Origin: Pontimonas salivibrio
GTDB lineage: Bacteria; Actinomycetota; Actinomycetes; Actinomycetales; Microbacteriaceae
Assembly (NCBI RefSeq): GCF_002950575.1
Contig: NZ_CP026923.1
Coordinates: 1-64,000, forward strand
Length of the DNA stretch: 64,000 bases
Reading direction: 5' to 3'
Below are positions 26,032-35,198 of this stretch, one piece after another; the first letter of the stretch is position 1, and every line of letters starts with the position of its first letter. The notes below the pieces were generated by a model. It saw only the letters and a list, made by a program, of their open reading frames with translations. It did no database searches and was not told the DNA's origin. A program made the position numbers and the translations under genes.

Positions 26032-27375
26032 ATGCCCAAAACCGCTGCCGCCTACAAATGCGATGAGTGCGGGTGGACAACCCTTAAGTGGGTCGGTCGC
26101 TGCGGTGAATGCCAATCGTGGGGCACTGTGGTGGAGGCGGGCACCAAAGCCAACCGACCCCGAGTCGAGGCCGCGATTGTCGGCGAAGACAACCGCGCGA
26201 AGCCCATCACTGAGCACAGTGCCGAGCACACCCGCCACGAACCCACCGGAATAGGCGAATTTGATCGTGTGCTGGGGGGCGGAATTGTCCCCGGTGCGGC
26301 CATTTTGCTTTCCGGTGAACCCGGTGTGGGGAAATCGACTCTTCTTCTCGACGTTGCCGCCCGGGTCGCTGCCACCGGGCGCAATGCACTTTATGTGAGC
26401 GCGGAAGAATCTGTGGGGCAGGTGCGCCTTCGCGCACAGCGCACAGGCGCACTACTTGATTCGCTCTATTTAGCGAGCACCACCGATCTGGCGACCGTGC
26501 TCGGACAGGTCGAACAACTGCGGCCGTCGCTCCTGATTGTTGACTCGGTGCAAACGATTCAGGCTGACAACGTCGACTCACTTCCCGGCGGGCCTGCCCA
26601 AGTGCGAGAAGTGGCCTCTTCCCTGATTCGCCTCGCAAAATCCGAGAACATCCCGGTCATTCTTGTCGGCCACGTGACCAAAGATGGCCAAGTCGCTGGA
26701 CCCCGGACACTGGAACACCTAGTCGATGTGGTCTGTCATTTTGAAGGGGACCGTCAAACGGCGCTCCGATTTGTCCGCGCATTGAAAAACCGGTTCGGTC
26801 CCACCGACGAAGTCGGATGTTTTGAAATGTCCGGTGACGGTATTCAAGAAGTACCAGACCCCAGTGCCCTGTTTCGATCAGGCAGCGGCCAAGAAGCCAG
26901 TGGGACCTGCACCACGATTGCCCTAGAGGGCAGGAGAGCACTTCCGGTGGAGATTCAAGCCCTTGTGGTGCCGACTACCGCACCGCAGCCTAGGCGGGTA
27001 GTAAACGGTGTCGACTCATCCCGGGTTGCCATGGTGCTTGCGGTCTTGGAGCGCCGAGCAGGCCTCAAGCTTTCCCAAGCAGATGTCTATATTTCTACTG
27101 TCGGCGGGATTCGACTCACCGAGCCCGCAGCCGACCTTGCCATTGCCCTGGCGGTCGCCAGCGCAATTAAAGACGTTGCACTGCCATCAACTCTTGCCGC
27201 GGTGGGGGAGATCTCGTTATCCGGCGAGATTCGCGCTGTCACATCCGGCGATCAGCGCCAGAGCGAAGGCAAGCGCTTAGGCTTCAACACAACTTTGGAT
27301 AGACGAAGTGGTTCCATCCGGCAGGCCATCACAGAAGCGTTTGGAACGACACAAGGCAAGAAAGCCCCCTTCTAG
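26032..27375 (+). CDS. radA: DNA repair protein RadA
   Basis: RecA-like ATPase that drives branch migration in recombinational repair. In order: a zinc finger (CDECGW...CGECQSWG, residues 9-30), Walker A GEPGVGKSTLLL near 92, the RadA-specific LKNRFGPTDEVGCFEM near 250, and a carboxy-terminal Lon-protease-like domain (ISTVGGIRLTEPAADLAIALA). Length 447 is normal. ATG at 26032. A monocistronic housekeeping gene just outside the island. Confidence 0.96.
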   Translation: MPKTAAAYKCDECGWTTLKWVGRCGECQSWGTVVEAGTKANRPRVEAAIVGEDNRAKPITEHSAEHTRHEPTGIGEFDRVLGGGIVPGAAILLSGEPGVGKSTLLLDVAARVAATGRNALYVSAEESVGQVRLRAQRTGALLDSLYLASTTDLATVLGQVEQLRPSLLIVDSVQTIQADNVDSLPGGPAQVREVASSLIRLAKSENIPVILVGHVTKDGQVAGPRTLEHLVDVVCHFEGDRQTALRFVRALKNRFGPTDEVGCFEMSGDGIQEVPDPSALFRSGSGQEASGTCTTIALEGRRALPVEIQALVVPTTAPQPRRVVNGVDSSRVAMVLAVLERRAGLKLSQADVYISTVGGIRLTEPAADLAIALAVASAIKDVALPSTLAAVGEISLSGEIRAVTSGDQRQSEGKRLGFNTTLDRRSGSIRQAITEAFGTTQGKKAPF

Positions 27376-27491
27376 TCCGGTCTGGCACATCCCGTCGGGA
27401 AGCATCTGAGGCCGAAAGGCGGGAGTTTCCACTAGGGGATCACCTTCGGGGCTTCTTCAAGTGGATTTTTCGGTTTGCGTGTCCAGGGTTT

Positions 27492-27560
27492 TGCAGAAAT
27501 TGTATAGTAAAGCCTGCAGGAATTGTATAGTAAAAGCTGCAGGAATTGTATATTAGAGTC
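27492..27560 (+). repeat. Three tandem 23-bp repeats upstream of the DUF4143 ATPase gene
   Basis: Units begin at 27492, 27515 and 27538, each with the core GGAATTGTATAGTAAAA (unit 1 has one base change at its start, unit 3 reads TATTAGAG at its end). Every unit contains TATAGT or TATATT, which resembles a -10 element. The spacing of about two helical turns would place bound proteins on one face. They end 41 bases before the ATG at 27602. The remaining 27376-27491 shows nothing clear. Confidence 0.8.
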
Positions 27561-27601
27561 CTTGGGCTGTGGAAACTGGGGCGAAGAGAGGGGTGGGCCA
27601 C

Positions 27602-28900
27602 ATGACTTATCTGCGCCGCCTTATCGACCACCAGCTGAATCAATTTCTGCCCGAGCTCCCTGCAATTGCACTCGAGGGTGCACGAGGTGTCGGAAAAACA
27701 GAAACCGCCAGCAGGCGGGCAGCAACCATCTTCCACGTGGATCGCAGAGAACAAGCTGAGTTGCTCCGGGCCTCCCTCGGGGGCCTCGGAGCTCTAGATG
27801 GCCCGGTCCTCATCGATGAGTGGCAGCACACTCCAGAGGTTTTTGACGCCATCCGACGCCTCGTCGACTCCGGGGCGACACCAGGGTCTTTTCTCCTCAC
27901 TGGAAGCCGTCCACCGATTGACCACCCGGTCCACTCCGGCGCGGGACGCATTGATTTTTTGCGGATGCGCCCTCTGTCAGTGGCTGAGCGTTTCCCGCAA
28001 CACCAGAGCGTATTCCTCAGTGACCTTATGGCGGGTAACCAGGAAATCGAAGGGCGCTCCCCCTTGACGCTTCGCGACTATGTCGAGGAGATTACCTCTT
28101 CGGGATTTCCGGGTATTCGCCCACTCAGCGGGGTCGCTCGCGCCAAACGACTCGACGGATACATCACACGCATTGTCGAGAGAGAATTTGTCGAACTAGG
28201 GGTCTCGATCCGCCGCCCCGACACACTGCGATTGTGGCTTCGCGCATATGCCAGTGCGACCGGATCAAGCGCCAGCTACGAAAAGATTCTCCGGGCCGCT
28301 ACCCCTGGCGTCGCCGACAAACCTGCCAGGCCCACCACATCGACTTATGTTGATGCTTTGAATGCTCTGTGGTTAATTGACCCACTCGAACACTGGTATC
28401 CGCCGGGTTCCGCCATCGGAGCCCTCACCCAAACTCCCAAGCACTATCTCGCCGACCCCGCCCTGGCGGCCAGGCTTCTCTCTGTGACCACCGACCAGCT
28501 GATTTCCGGTGACACCGGGGCGCCCCTCGGCCCCCAAGTGGGCTCACTCCTTGGGCGCTTGTTTGAGTCTCTTGTGGTGATGAGTCTGAAAAGCTATGCC
28601 GCCACACTGGGTTGGGAAATCAGCCACTTCAGACTCCACGGGGGTCGGCGAGAAGTGGACGTCATCTTGAGTGGTGAGGGCGGAAGGATTATTGGCCTTG
28701 AAATCAAGCTCGCCCCGCAAGTGGGCCCGGACGACACAGAGCACCTGCTGTGGCTAAAACAAAAGCTTGGTGACCAAGTGGCCGATGTCGCCGTCATCAC
28801 CACAGGCGAGCACGCCTATCGGCGAGCTGACGACGGCGTGGCCGTGATTCCACTTGCATGCCTTGGGGTGGATCGAAACATTCCCCTCGGGCTCGCCTAG
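27602..28900 (+). CDS. AAA-family ATPase with DUF4143
   Basis: Starts MTYLRRLIDHQLNQFL; the P-loop is EGARGVGKTETASR near residue 27 and Walker B is GPVLIDEWQHTPEV near 80. LLTGSRPP is sensor 1. The carboxy half is DUF4143, a nuclease-like fold: RLFESLVVMSLKSYA and RREVDVILSGE...IIGLEIKLAP give a D-(x)n-E-x-K pattern. Such proteins are widespread, often horizontally transferred, and are of unknown function (defence, DNA binding or toxin-like roles have been suggested). The frame opens with GTG at 27569, but ATG at 27602 follows GAGAGGGG and fits the family start. Three tandem repeats precede it. Confidence 0.82.
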   Translation: MTYLRRLIDHQLNQFLPELPAIALEGARGVGKTETASRRAATIFHVDRREQAELLRASLGGLGALDGPVLIDEWQHTPEVFDAIRRLVDSGATPGSFLLTGSRPPIDHPVHSGAGRIDFLRMRPLSVAERFPQHQSVFLSDLMAGNQEIEGRSPLTLRDYVEEITSSGFPGIRPLSGVARAKRLDGYITRIVEREFVELGVSIRRPDTLRLWLRAYASATGSSASYEKILRAATPGVADKPARPTTSTYVDALNALWLIDPLEHWYPPGSAIGALTQTPKHYLADPALAARLLSVTTDQLISGDTGAPLGPQVGSLLGRLFESLVVMSLKSYAATLGWEISHFRLHGGRREVDVILSGEGGRIIGLEIKLAPQVGPDDTEHLLWLKQKLGDQVADVAVITTGEHAYRRADDGVAVIPLACLGVDRNIPLGLA

Positions 28901-29500
28901 CTACTCGAGAATGAACTGTCTGGTGCCCTCTGATTCGAATGGGCCAAGCTTCACCGAGAGGTGGTAGCTTGCACCACCCCCTGGCATTTGCGGCCTTGAG
29001 TCATTGCACGTTTCTGGAGTGGATCGGGTGCGATCCCACGCAATCGCTGTGGTGCTGCGCTCTGCCCCAGGCTGAAGGGTAATCGTCATCGGTGTTCCAC
29101 TTTCCTGGCAGTGGGTCGATGACCAAATGAGGTCAGGATTATCTCTCGAGCCGGAATCAATCACGAGTTCCTGAACATCGGTACCCACCTCAAGTTCACA
29201 CTCAAGGGCACCAGTGTTTCGCACCGTCAGCCACACCTGGGGCACAGCACCCGGTGCGTAGCGAAGCTCATCGGTTTGGGCGATCAGTTCGATCTGGGAC
29301 TCGGTGCACTCGGCAACCGGGACGACTTCCTCGGTGAGCTGATCCTCGGCCGGTTCCTCCACCGCGGTCGGAGTTCCCCCGAGGCTTGGCCGCCAAATGA
29401 TTAGGGTCACAACGACCAGCACCGCAAGCAGCCCACCAAACACCGCAATACGCCTGCGGCGATACACCGCGGCTGATGGCTCGTGAGGGGCACCGGACAT
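28901..29500 (-). CDS. Membrane-anchored hypothetical protein
   Basis: 199 residues. A basic stretch (YRRRRIAVFGG) leads into one transmembrane helix (LLAVLVVVTLIIW, residues 25-37), then an acidic linker and an extracytoplasmic beta-rich domain with VWLTVRNTG, ECELEVG and paired cysteines (CTES, LECE, THCQ, ETCN), which could form disulfides. The fold recalls the DUF4232-like or BsuPI group, but I cannot assign it firmly. It abuts the convergent DUF4143 ATPase gene with no bases between the stops. Confidence 0.65.
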   Translation of the reverse strand: MSGAPHEPSAAVYRRRRIAVFGGLLAVLVVVTLIIWRPSLGGTPTAVEEPAEDQLTEEVVPVAECTESQIELIAQTDELRYAPGAVPQVWLTVRNTGALECELEVGTDVQELVIDSGSRDNPDLIWSSTHCQESGTPMTITLQPGAERSTTAIAWDRTRSTPETCNDSRPQMPGGGASYHLSVKLGPFESEGTRQFILE

Positions 29501-29610
29501 GTCATAAGAGTACGAGCCTGCAGGGCCAAATCCCGCCTACCGAGCCGGCGTGCCCAGATGCAACGCCACACTGTGAGGGTCTGTTCAGAAAACGCAAAGA
29601 CCTAAGGAAA

Positions 29611-29624
29611 ATGACGTTCGTCAT
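29611..29624. promoter_or_regulatory. Short palindrome upstream of the 29500 gene
   Basis: ATGACG and CGTCAT around TT form a 14-base palindrome in the 182-base gap between argA and the membrane protein gene. It may be an operator; no factor is known. Confidence 0.3.
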
Positions 29625-29682
29625 ATCGCGTTCCTGCGGGAGCTACGACTTCGATTAGTAGCCAGAGCAACTAGTGCCGCGA

Positions 29683-30228
29683 TTAGTCCAGTTGCTTCAG
29701 CATCCGAGAGTTACCGAGGGTGTTTGGTTTCACCCGCGCGAGATCCAAGAACTCTGCGACACCTTCATCGGGGGATCGCACCAATTCGACATACACATCG
29801 GTGTCGACGATCGAATTAGTCACTTCCGAATATCCGTGGCCGCGGAAGAATTCCACCTCAAAGGTCAAACAAAACAAGCTGGTAAGGCCGAGCGACCGTG
29901 CTCTGTGCTCAAGCGCATCCAAAATGGCTCCGCCCACCCCGTGGCCTTTCACAGATTCGCTCACCGCGAGGGTACGCACCTCACCGAGGTTTTCCCAAAA
30001 CACGTGAAGCGCACCACAACCCACCAGTTGACCGTCTTGCTCTGCCACCACAAACTCTTGAACGGCCTCATAGAGCATCACCAGTTCTTTACCCAGCAGG
30101 ATGCGCTTTTCCACCAAAGGCTGAATCAACTCTTGAATCGGGCGAATATCGGCCGTGGTGGCAGGCCGCAGTTCAATTCCTGGCGACAGGGTGCCTAAAG
30201 AGAAAGAGCCTGGGGGAGTGGAACTCAC
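29683..30228 (-). CDS. argA: Amino-acid N-acetyltransferase (ArgA, short GNAT type)
   Basis: First step of arginine synthesis: acetyl-CoA + glutamate to N-acetylglutamate. It is the single-domain GNAT form known from Mycobacterium (Rv2747 type). Seen are IELRPATTADI, LVMLYEAVQEFVVAE, VRTLAVSESVKGHGVGGAIL (acetyl-CoA loop) and LFCLTFEVEFFRGHGY. The only canonical start before the domain is the GTG at 30228, but that codon sits inside a 14-bp hairpin with G-rich bases directly next to it, so the ribosome site is odd; a CTG further in is possible. Confidence 0.8.
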   Translation of the reverse strand: MSSTPPGSFSLGTLSPGIELRPATTADIRPIQELIQPLVEKRILLGKELVMLYEAVQEFVVAEQDGQLVGCGALHVFWENLGEVRTLAVSESVKGHGVGGAILDALEHRARSLGLTSLFCLTFEVEFFRGHGYSEVTNSIVDTDVYVELVRSPDEGVAEFLDLARVKPNTLGNSRMLKQLD

Positions 30229-30239
30229 TCCCCCAGGCT
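30207..30239 (-). terminator. Perfect 14-bp hairpin, clpC terminator overlapping the argA start
   Basis: AGCCTGGGGGAGTG pairs exactly with CACTCCCCCAGGCT around a five-base loop, followed on the minus strand by CTCTTTCTCTTT. It lies 61 bases after the clpC stop and fits a terminator, yet it contains the argA GTG start codon. Confidence 0.72.
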
Positions 30240-30300
30240 ACGGCTTTCTTAAATTGTTGGCTTCCTCAGAATGCCGGGGCGTCCTGAAGGGATTGAACCC

Positions 30301-32778
30301 CTAGGACTCGGTTGCTCCCGCACCCACCGGTTCCGGGCTGGCCGGAGTGCTGGTGGTGAACGTGAACTCAGACCCGTCGAAGTCCACTTCGACGTGCTGG
30401 CCGGGGTTCAAATCTCCCGTCAGGATTCGCTCGGAGAGCGCATCCTCGACGTTTTGCTGAACGGCCCGGCGCAGTGGTCTCGCGCCTAAGGTGGGGTCCC
30501 AGCCGAGGGTGATGAGCTCTGCTTTGGCTTTGTCGCTGACGTTGACCGTCATATCCCGGTCCAGCATCCGCTCGCGGAGACTCTTGATGAACAGCCCCAC
30601 AATCTGCAGAAGCTCTTCTTGGCTGAGCTGCGGGAAGACGACCGTCTCGTCGACACGGTTGAGGAACTCCGGCTTGAAGTTCTTCTTCAGCTCTTCGACC
30701 ACTTTGGAGCGCATGGCCTGGTAACTGGCTTCTTCGTTGCCCTCCAAGGTGAAGCCGACAGGGCCTCCGGTGATGTCCTTGGTTCCCAGGTTGGTGGTCA
30801 TGATGATGACAGTGTTCTTAAAGTCCACCACTCGACCCTGACCATCGGTCAGGCGTCCCTCTTCCAACACTTGGAGCAGCGAGTTGAAAATGTCTGGGTG
30901 GGCTTTTTCGATTTCGTCGAAGAGGACGACGCTGAAGGGCTTCCGGCGGACCTTCTCGGTCAGCTGGCCACCGTCTTCAAACCCGACGAACCCTGGAGGG
31001 GCACCGAACAGGCGAGAGACGGTGTGCTTTTCACCGTATTCACTCATGTCGAGTGAGATCAGGGCATCTTCGTCGTCAAAGAGGAACTCGGCGAGTGCTT
31101 TTGCCAGCTCCGTCTTTCCCACACCGGTGGGGCCCGCGAAAATAAACGAACCGCTGGGGCGCTTCGGGTCTTTCAGACCCGCACGCGTGCGGCGAATCGT
31201 CTTGGATAGAACAGAAATGGCTTGTTCTTGACCGATGACCCTCTCGTGGAGTGCTTTTTCCATGAAGACCAAACGCGCAGTCTCTTCTTCGGTGAGCTTG
31301 AACACGGGAATACCGGTCGCTGCGGCGAGGACTTCAGCAATCACACCCTCGTTGACGGTTCCGGTTCCACCAGCCTCACCGCTTCTCCACTGCTTTTCTA
31401 AGCGCAGGCGCTCACCCAGCAGCGTCTTCTCTTCGTCGCGAAGCGACGCGGCTTTTTCGAAGTCTTGACCTTCGATTGCTTCTTCTTTTTGCTTCCGAAC
31501 TGCGGCAATTTTTTCGTCAAACTCGCGCAGCTCCGGGGGGCTGGAGAGGATACTAAGGCGCATCCTGGCACCGGCTTCATCGATTAAGTCAATGGCCTTG
31601 TCCGGCAGGAAACGATCCTGCACGTAACGATCGGACATGTTGACTGCCGCTTCGATTGCACCATCGGTGATGGAGACACGGTGGAAGGCTTCGTACTTGT
31701 CGCGAAGACCCTTCAAAATGTTGATGGTGTGGGCGGGGCTTGGCTCGTTGACCTGGACCGACTGGAAGCGGCGCTCCAGCGCGGCATCTTTTTCAAAGTG
31801 TTTGCGGTACTCATCAAGAGTCGTGGCACCCACGGTCTGAAGCTCACCCCGGGCAAGCAGTGGCTTCAAGATACTGGCCGCATCAATGGCACCTTCAGCA
31901 GCACCGGCACCGACCAAGGTGTGAATCTCATCGATGAAGACGATGATGTCTCCGCGGTTTTTGATTTCTTTGGTGACCTTTTTCAGGCGCTCTTCAAAGT
32001 CACCGCGGTAGCGGCTACCAGCAATCAGCGAACCCAGATCCAACGAGTAGAGCTGCTTGTCTTTGAGTGTTTCTGGAACGTCACCCTTCACGATCGCTTG
32101 GGCGAGACCCTCAACGACCGCGGTCTTTCCGACACCTGGCTCGCCAACCAGAACAGGGTTGTTCTTAGAGCGGCGAGAAAGAATCTGCATGACCCGCTCC
32201 ATCTCACGCTCACGGCCAATGACTGGGTCAAGCTTGCCATCGCGGGCCGCCTGGGTGAGGTTTCGACCAAACTGGTCCAACACCTGCGAACCCTTGTCGG
32301 TGCCACCCTCCTGGCCGCCCACCGAGACCTGCTCCTTACCCTGGTAACCAGAGAGCAGTTGAATGACCTGCTGGCGCACGCGGTTCAAATCAGCACCCAA
32401 CTTCACCAGGACCTGTGCGGCAACGCCCTCCCCCTCACGAATGAGGCCCAAGAGGATGTGTTCGGTGCCGATGTAGTTGTGGCCCAGCTGGAGCGCTTCG
32501 CGGAGGCTCAGCTCCAGTACCTTTTTGGCACGAGGAGTAAAAGGAATGTGACCGGTGGGCTGTTGCTGGCCCTGGCCAATGATGTCTTGAACCTGCTCGC
32601 GCACAGCGTCAAGCGAAATCTCTAAAGATTCCAACGCTTTTGCGGCAACGCCTTCACCCTCGTGAATGAGTCCCAGGAGGATGTGCTCAGTGCCGATGTA
32701 GTTGTGGTTCAGCATCTTGGCCTCTTCTTGGGCCAAGACCACCACACGACGTGCTCGGTCAGTAAACCGCTCAAACAT
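30301..32778 (-). CDS. clpC: ATP-dependent Clp protease ATPase subunit ClpC
   Basis: AAA+ unfoldase that feeds proteins to ClpP. Order: two Clp-N repeats ([20 protein letters not shown] and the [19 protein letters not shown] repeat), AAA-1 with GEPGVGKT, the UVR-like middle domain, AAA-2 with [18 protein letters not shown], and a C-terminal D2-small domain. The IGF-type ClpP loop is near VGFEDGGQ. The frame is open from 33060, but ATG at 32778 matches the known start and has GAGAGGA eight bases upstream. 825 residues, normal. A ClgR-like site lies about 90 bases upstream. Confidence 0.96.
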   Translation of the reverse strand: MFERFTDRARRVVVLAQEEAKMLNHNYIGTEHILLGLIHEGEGVAAKALESLEISLDAVREQVQDIIGQGQQQPTGHIPFTPRAKKVLELSLREALQLGHNYIGTEHILLGLIREGEGVAAQVLVKLGADLNRVRQQVIQLLSGYQGKEQVSVGGQEGGTDKGSQVLDQFGRNLTQAARDGKLDPVIGREREMERVMQILSRRSKNNPVLVGEPGVGKTAVVEGLAQAIVKGDVPETLKDKQLYSLDLGSLIAGSRYRGDFEERLKKVTKEIKNRGDIIVFIDEIHTLVGAGAAEGAIDAASILKPLLARGELQTVGATTLDEYRKHFEKDAALERRFQSVQVNEPSPAHTINILKGLRDKYEAFHRVSITDGAIEAAVNMSDRYVQDRFLPDKAIDLIDEAGARMRLSILSSPPELREFDEKIAAVRKQKEEAIEGQDFEKAASLRDEEKTLLGERLRLEKQWRSGEAGGTGTVNEGVIAEVLAAATGIPVFKLTEEETARLVFMEKALHERVIGQEQAISVLSKTIRRTRAGLKDPKRPSGSFIFAGPTGVGKTELAKALAEFLFDDEDALISLDMSEYGEKHTVSRLFGAPPGFVGFEDGGQLTEKVRRKPFSVVLFDEIEKAHPDIFNSLLQVLEEGRLTDGQGRVVDFKNTVIIMTTNLGTKDITGGPVGFTLEGNEEASYQAMRSKVVEELKKNFKPEFLNRVDETVVFPQLSQEELLQIVGLFIKSLRERMLDRDMTVNVSDKAKAELITLGWDPTLGARPLRRAVQQNVEDALSERILTGDLNPGQHVEVDFDGSEFTFTTSTPASPEPVGAGATES

Positions 32779-32864
32779 ATTTTCTATCCTCTCCGCGGGG
32801 TGGGGTGCTGGATACACTCCGCGATGACTCCGAGAGTAATTGGAAGCAGGCTCCCTTAGGGGGG

Positions 32865-32881
32865 TGTTCGCCCCCAGCGTT
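32865..32881 (-). promoter_or_regulatory. ClgR-like operator upstream of clpC
   Basis: GTTCGC CCCCA GCGTTC reads as CGC-N5-GCG with the flanking bases seen in actinobacterial ClgR boxes. ClgR controls clp genes in Streptomyces, Corynebacterium and Mycobacterium. It fits in the 299-base gap (32779-33077), which otherwise shows no gene. Confidence 0.5.
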
Positions 32882-33077
32882 CGAGATATTAGTTGCCTTC
32901 GAGAACCGACACATCCCCGGGCGGAACACCTCAGGATTCCTGGCGCACCCGTCACGGCCGGTGCTGCGCGGGGAGGTGCTGAAACGAAAAAGTCCTGGTG
33001 CTCCGCATCAGCCCCAGGACGTCGCCGGGCAGTCTCAATGGCACAGGCCCGATGGGGCATGACTACGCTGAATAACT

Positions 33078-33998
33078 ATGAGCCTCCCTCATGGCAACCG
33101 TGTTGCCATCATTACCCTCAGCCGGGACAACCCCGAGGAATTATTCACCACAGTTCGCTCGGTGAAACTTCAATCGACACCACCAGACCAACACATTGTT
33201 CTTGACAGCTCGAAAAAGGCTCACCAACACGAAATGCGCGCTATTGCTGAAGCGGGGGGTGCGGAATATCACTGGGTTGAACCCCGTGGTATTTATCCAG
33301 CTATGCACCATTCTCTTAGTCTGCCGAAGCCGGGAAGCTACCTGTGGTGGCTGAACTCCAGTGACCGGCTCGCGGGAACGAATTCGATTGAATTAGCAAA
33401 AGTGGCAATTGACGCCTCACAGGTGAAATCAAAGGGGCATTGGGTCATCGGTCAGCTGATTCGGGCCAAAGGAATGGCACTCAGTCTTCATCGAATAGGA
33501 GACACTGGGGAGAAATTCGCGGGACTCCTGGAAAAGGGCCTCACAGGGCTTCCCCACCCTTCAACCCTTTTTTATTCGAGTTCCTTAGATTCCGAGAGAA
33601 CCTATCTAGGCCCCCGACAAATCGCGGAAGATTACGCGCTCGGGCTGCAATTCCTTGACCAGTGGGGCCCACCGTACGTTTCGCCTGCCCCCCTAGCTGT
33701 GCACGCGCTAAACGGTTTTTCCTACCAGAGGCCAATACGGGACGTTTGGGAGAAGATTAAAACCAGAAGAAGCCTGGCTGAAAATTGGACCCTAATTGAG
33801 GAAATGAGAGTACTCCTTTCCACACTTCCGCTCGGCTTCATTGAGCGACTGTCCGGTCTGGCTGTCCATCGAATCCCGAGTAACTGGTGGGATAGGCAAA
33901 ATTGGGGTTCGGTGCATTTTTGCTCCGAACCAGGTGCCCTGAGTTGGCCCTTTTGTTGCGACGCAGTAATCGGGAGCCTCCAAGACCGCCCCAAGTAG
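33078..33998 (+). CDS. Glycosyltransferase family 2-like protein
   Basis: GT-A fold of the WcaA-like kind: VAIITLSRDNPEELFTTVRSV at the start, then VEPRGIYPAMHHSLSLPKPGSYLWWLNSSDRL, which copies the G-I-Y-D-A-M-N...G-x-L-N-S-D-D block; here the metal pair is S-S-D rather than D-D. GLPHPSTLFYSSSL and IAEDYAL supply the later conserved parts. ATG at 33078 (a weak site). It is isolated from the glycan island and divergent from clpC. Sugar unknown. Its last 97 bases overlap the upstream open part of the pirin frame. Confidence 0.7.
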   Translation: MSLPHGNRVAIITLSRDNPEELFTTVRSVKLQSTPPDQHIVLDSSKKAHQHEMRAIAEAGGAEYHWVEPRGIYPAMHHSLSLPKPGSYLWWLNSSDRLAGTNSIELAKVAIDASQVKSKGHWVIGQLIRAKGMALSLHRIGDTGEKFAGLLEKGLTGLPHPSTLFYSSSLDSERTYLGPRQIAEDYALGLQFLDQWGPPYVSPAPLAVHALNGFSYQRPIRDVWEKIKTRRSLAENWTLIEEMRVLLSTLPLGFIERLSGLAVHRIPSNWWDRQNWGSVHFCSEPGALSWPFCCDAVIGSLQDRPK

Positions 33999-34009
33999 TG
34001 TCGGAATCA

Positions 34010-35038
34010 ATGATTAGAACCATTCAGGCGACATTTTGGGAAGTGGGCTATACGTCGAGAACAGATGTGGGCGAACCGCCAGTTAACGGCAGTACCGCCA
34101 TTTCGATACCTTCTGCTGGCCCAGTTGTTACATCCCCTCGCGAGGTGCCTCTTGGGGGCCTACGGACGATGACCGTTCGGCGCACTCTGCCCAGTAGACA
34201 TCGCACCACCATTGGGCCCTGGTGTTTTTTGGACCACTACGGGCCGGACCCGGTCAGTGTGACCGGGGGTATGCAGGTGGCACCACACCCCCACACCGGG
34301 TTACAAACCGTGAGTTGGCTATTTGAGGGTGCTATTCATCACCGCGACTCGACCGGATCGGATGCGCTCGTTCAGCCCGGCGAGTTGCACCTGATGACAG
34401 CGGGCCACGGTATTCAACACTCGGAAATTTCCACACCAGAAACCACCACCTTGCACGGTGTGCAGTTGTGGGTCGCAATGCCGGATTCACACCGAGATCA
34501 ACCACCACACTTTGATGTCCGAGCCTCGCTGGCAGCAGATGTTGGCGGTGCCAAAGTTCAACTCATTACCGGCCAACTGCCTGATGTGGGCGTTGTCGAC
34601 GCACCACACTATTGGCCTATGGTCGCAGCCCAAATTGACCTCCCGGCAGGACACACTCTGACCCTAAGGGTGGACTCGTCATTTGAGCATGGACTGTTGG
34701 TAGACCACGGGGAACTAGAACTTCAGGGTGAAGTGGTTTCCGAACACCACCTGGGCTATCTGCCCACCGGGAGCGACACCCTGACAATGACCAGTGGCGA
34801 CACCTTTACACGAGTAATCCTGATTGGGGGTCAACCCTTCGAGGAAGAGTTGGTCATGTGGTGGAACTTTGTGGGCCGAACCCATGAAGACGTTGAAGCA
34901 GCGAGGACCCAGTGGCAAGAAGGGTTAGCCGATGGATCTCACCGGTTTGGCCATCTTGACCACATGGTAGCACTTCCTGCGCCGGAAATGCCCAGTGTTC
35001 GATTAAAAGCCCGACCTTCTGGGTCTAAAGCCCGCTAA
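34010..35038 (+). CDS. Pirin family protein
   Basis: Bicupin. GGMQVAPHPHTGLQTVSWLFEG carries the HxHxxxxxxxE pattern, and PGELHLMTAGHGIQHSE the second histidine pair of the metal site in the amino-terminal cupin. The second domain (residues 190-300) is less conserved. Some pirins degrade quercetin, others act in regulation; the role here is unknown. ATG at 34010 is used; the frame is open upstream to 33902 within the previous gene. 342 residues, somewhat longer than most because of an amino-terminal 45-residue extension. Confidence 0.85.
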   Translation: MIRTIQATFWEVGYTSRTDVGEPPVNGSTAISIPSAGPVVTSPREVPLGGLRTMTVRRTLPSRHRTTIGPWCFLDHYGPDPVSVTGGMQVAPHPHTGLQTVSWLFEGAIHHRDSTGSDALVQPGELHLMTAGHGIQHSEISTPETTTLHGVQLWVAMPDSHRDQPPHFDVRASLAADVGGAKVQLITGQLPDVGVVDAPHYWPMVAAQIDLPAGHTLTLRVDSSFEHGLLVDHGELELQGEVVSEHHLGYLPTGSDTLTMTSGDTFTRVILIGGQPFEEELVMWWNFVGRTHEDVEAARTQWQEGLADGSHRFGHLDHMVALPAPEMPSVRLKARPSGSKAR

Positions 35039-35096
35039 CAGCTACCCGCCTTAAACTGCGAATGTGTTTCTCCAAACAACCAGCCGGGCTTCTGAC

Positions 35097-35198
35097 ATGA
35101 AGAAGTCGTCGATGCCCCCAGCCCGGGTGGGATTAATCGCCATCGTCGGGTTAATTGTGGTGAGTTGGGTTATTGCTTCTGTAGGGATGGCGCTGTGA
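35097..35198 (+). CDS. Tiny membrane protein (33 aa), first of a pair
   Basis: ATG at 35097 to TGA at 35198. After a short basic start (MKKSSMPPARVG) one transmembrane helix follows (LIAIVGLIVVSWVIASVG). Its stop overlaps the next start (GTGA). The pairing of two small hydrophobic proteins recurs, in my recollection, in Microbacteriaceae, but I know no function. No obvious ribosome site. Confidence 0.6.
   Translation: MKKSSMPPARVGLIAIVGLIVVSWVIASVGMAL

Noticed and set aside
27492-27560. CRISPR array
   Set aside because: The repeats are directly adjacent with no spacers, and no cas genes are near.
30270-30300. T-arm-like sequence with GGGTTCAATCCC before the argA hairpin, suggesting a tRNA
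   Set aside because: No anticodon or D arm can be formed upstream, which is the end of clpC, and the T stem has mismatches.
31681-32625. Long plus-strand frame (314 codons) opposite clpC
   Set aside because: Exactly antisense to conserved ClpC sequence, with no ribosome site; a shadow of codon bias.
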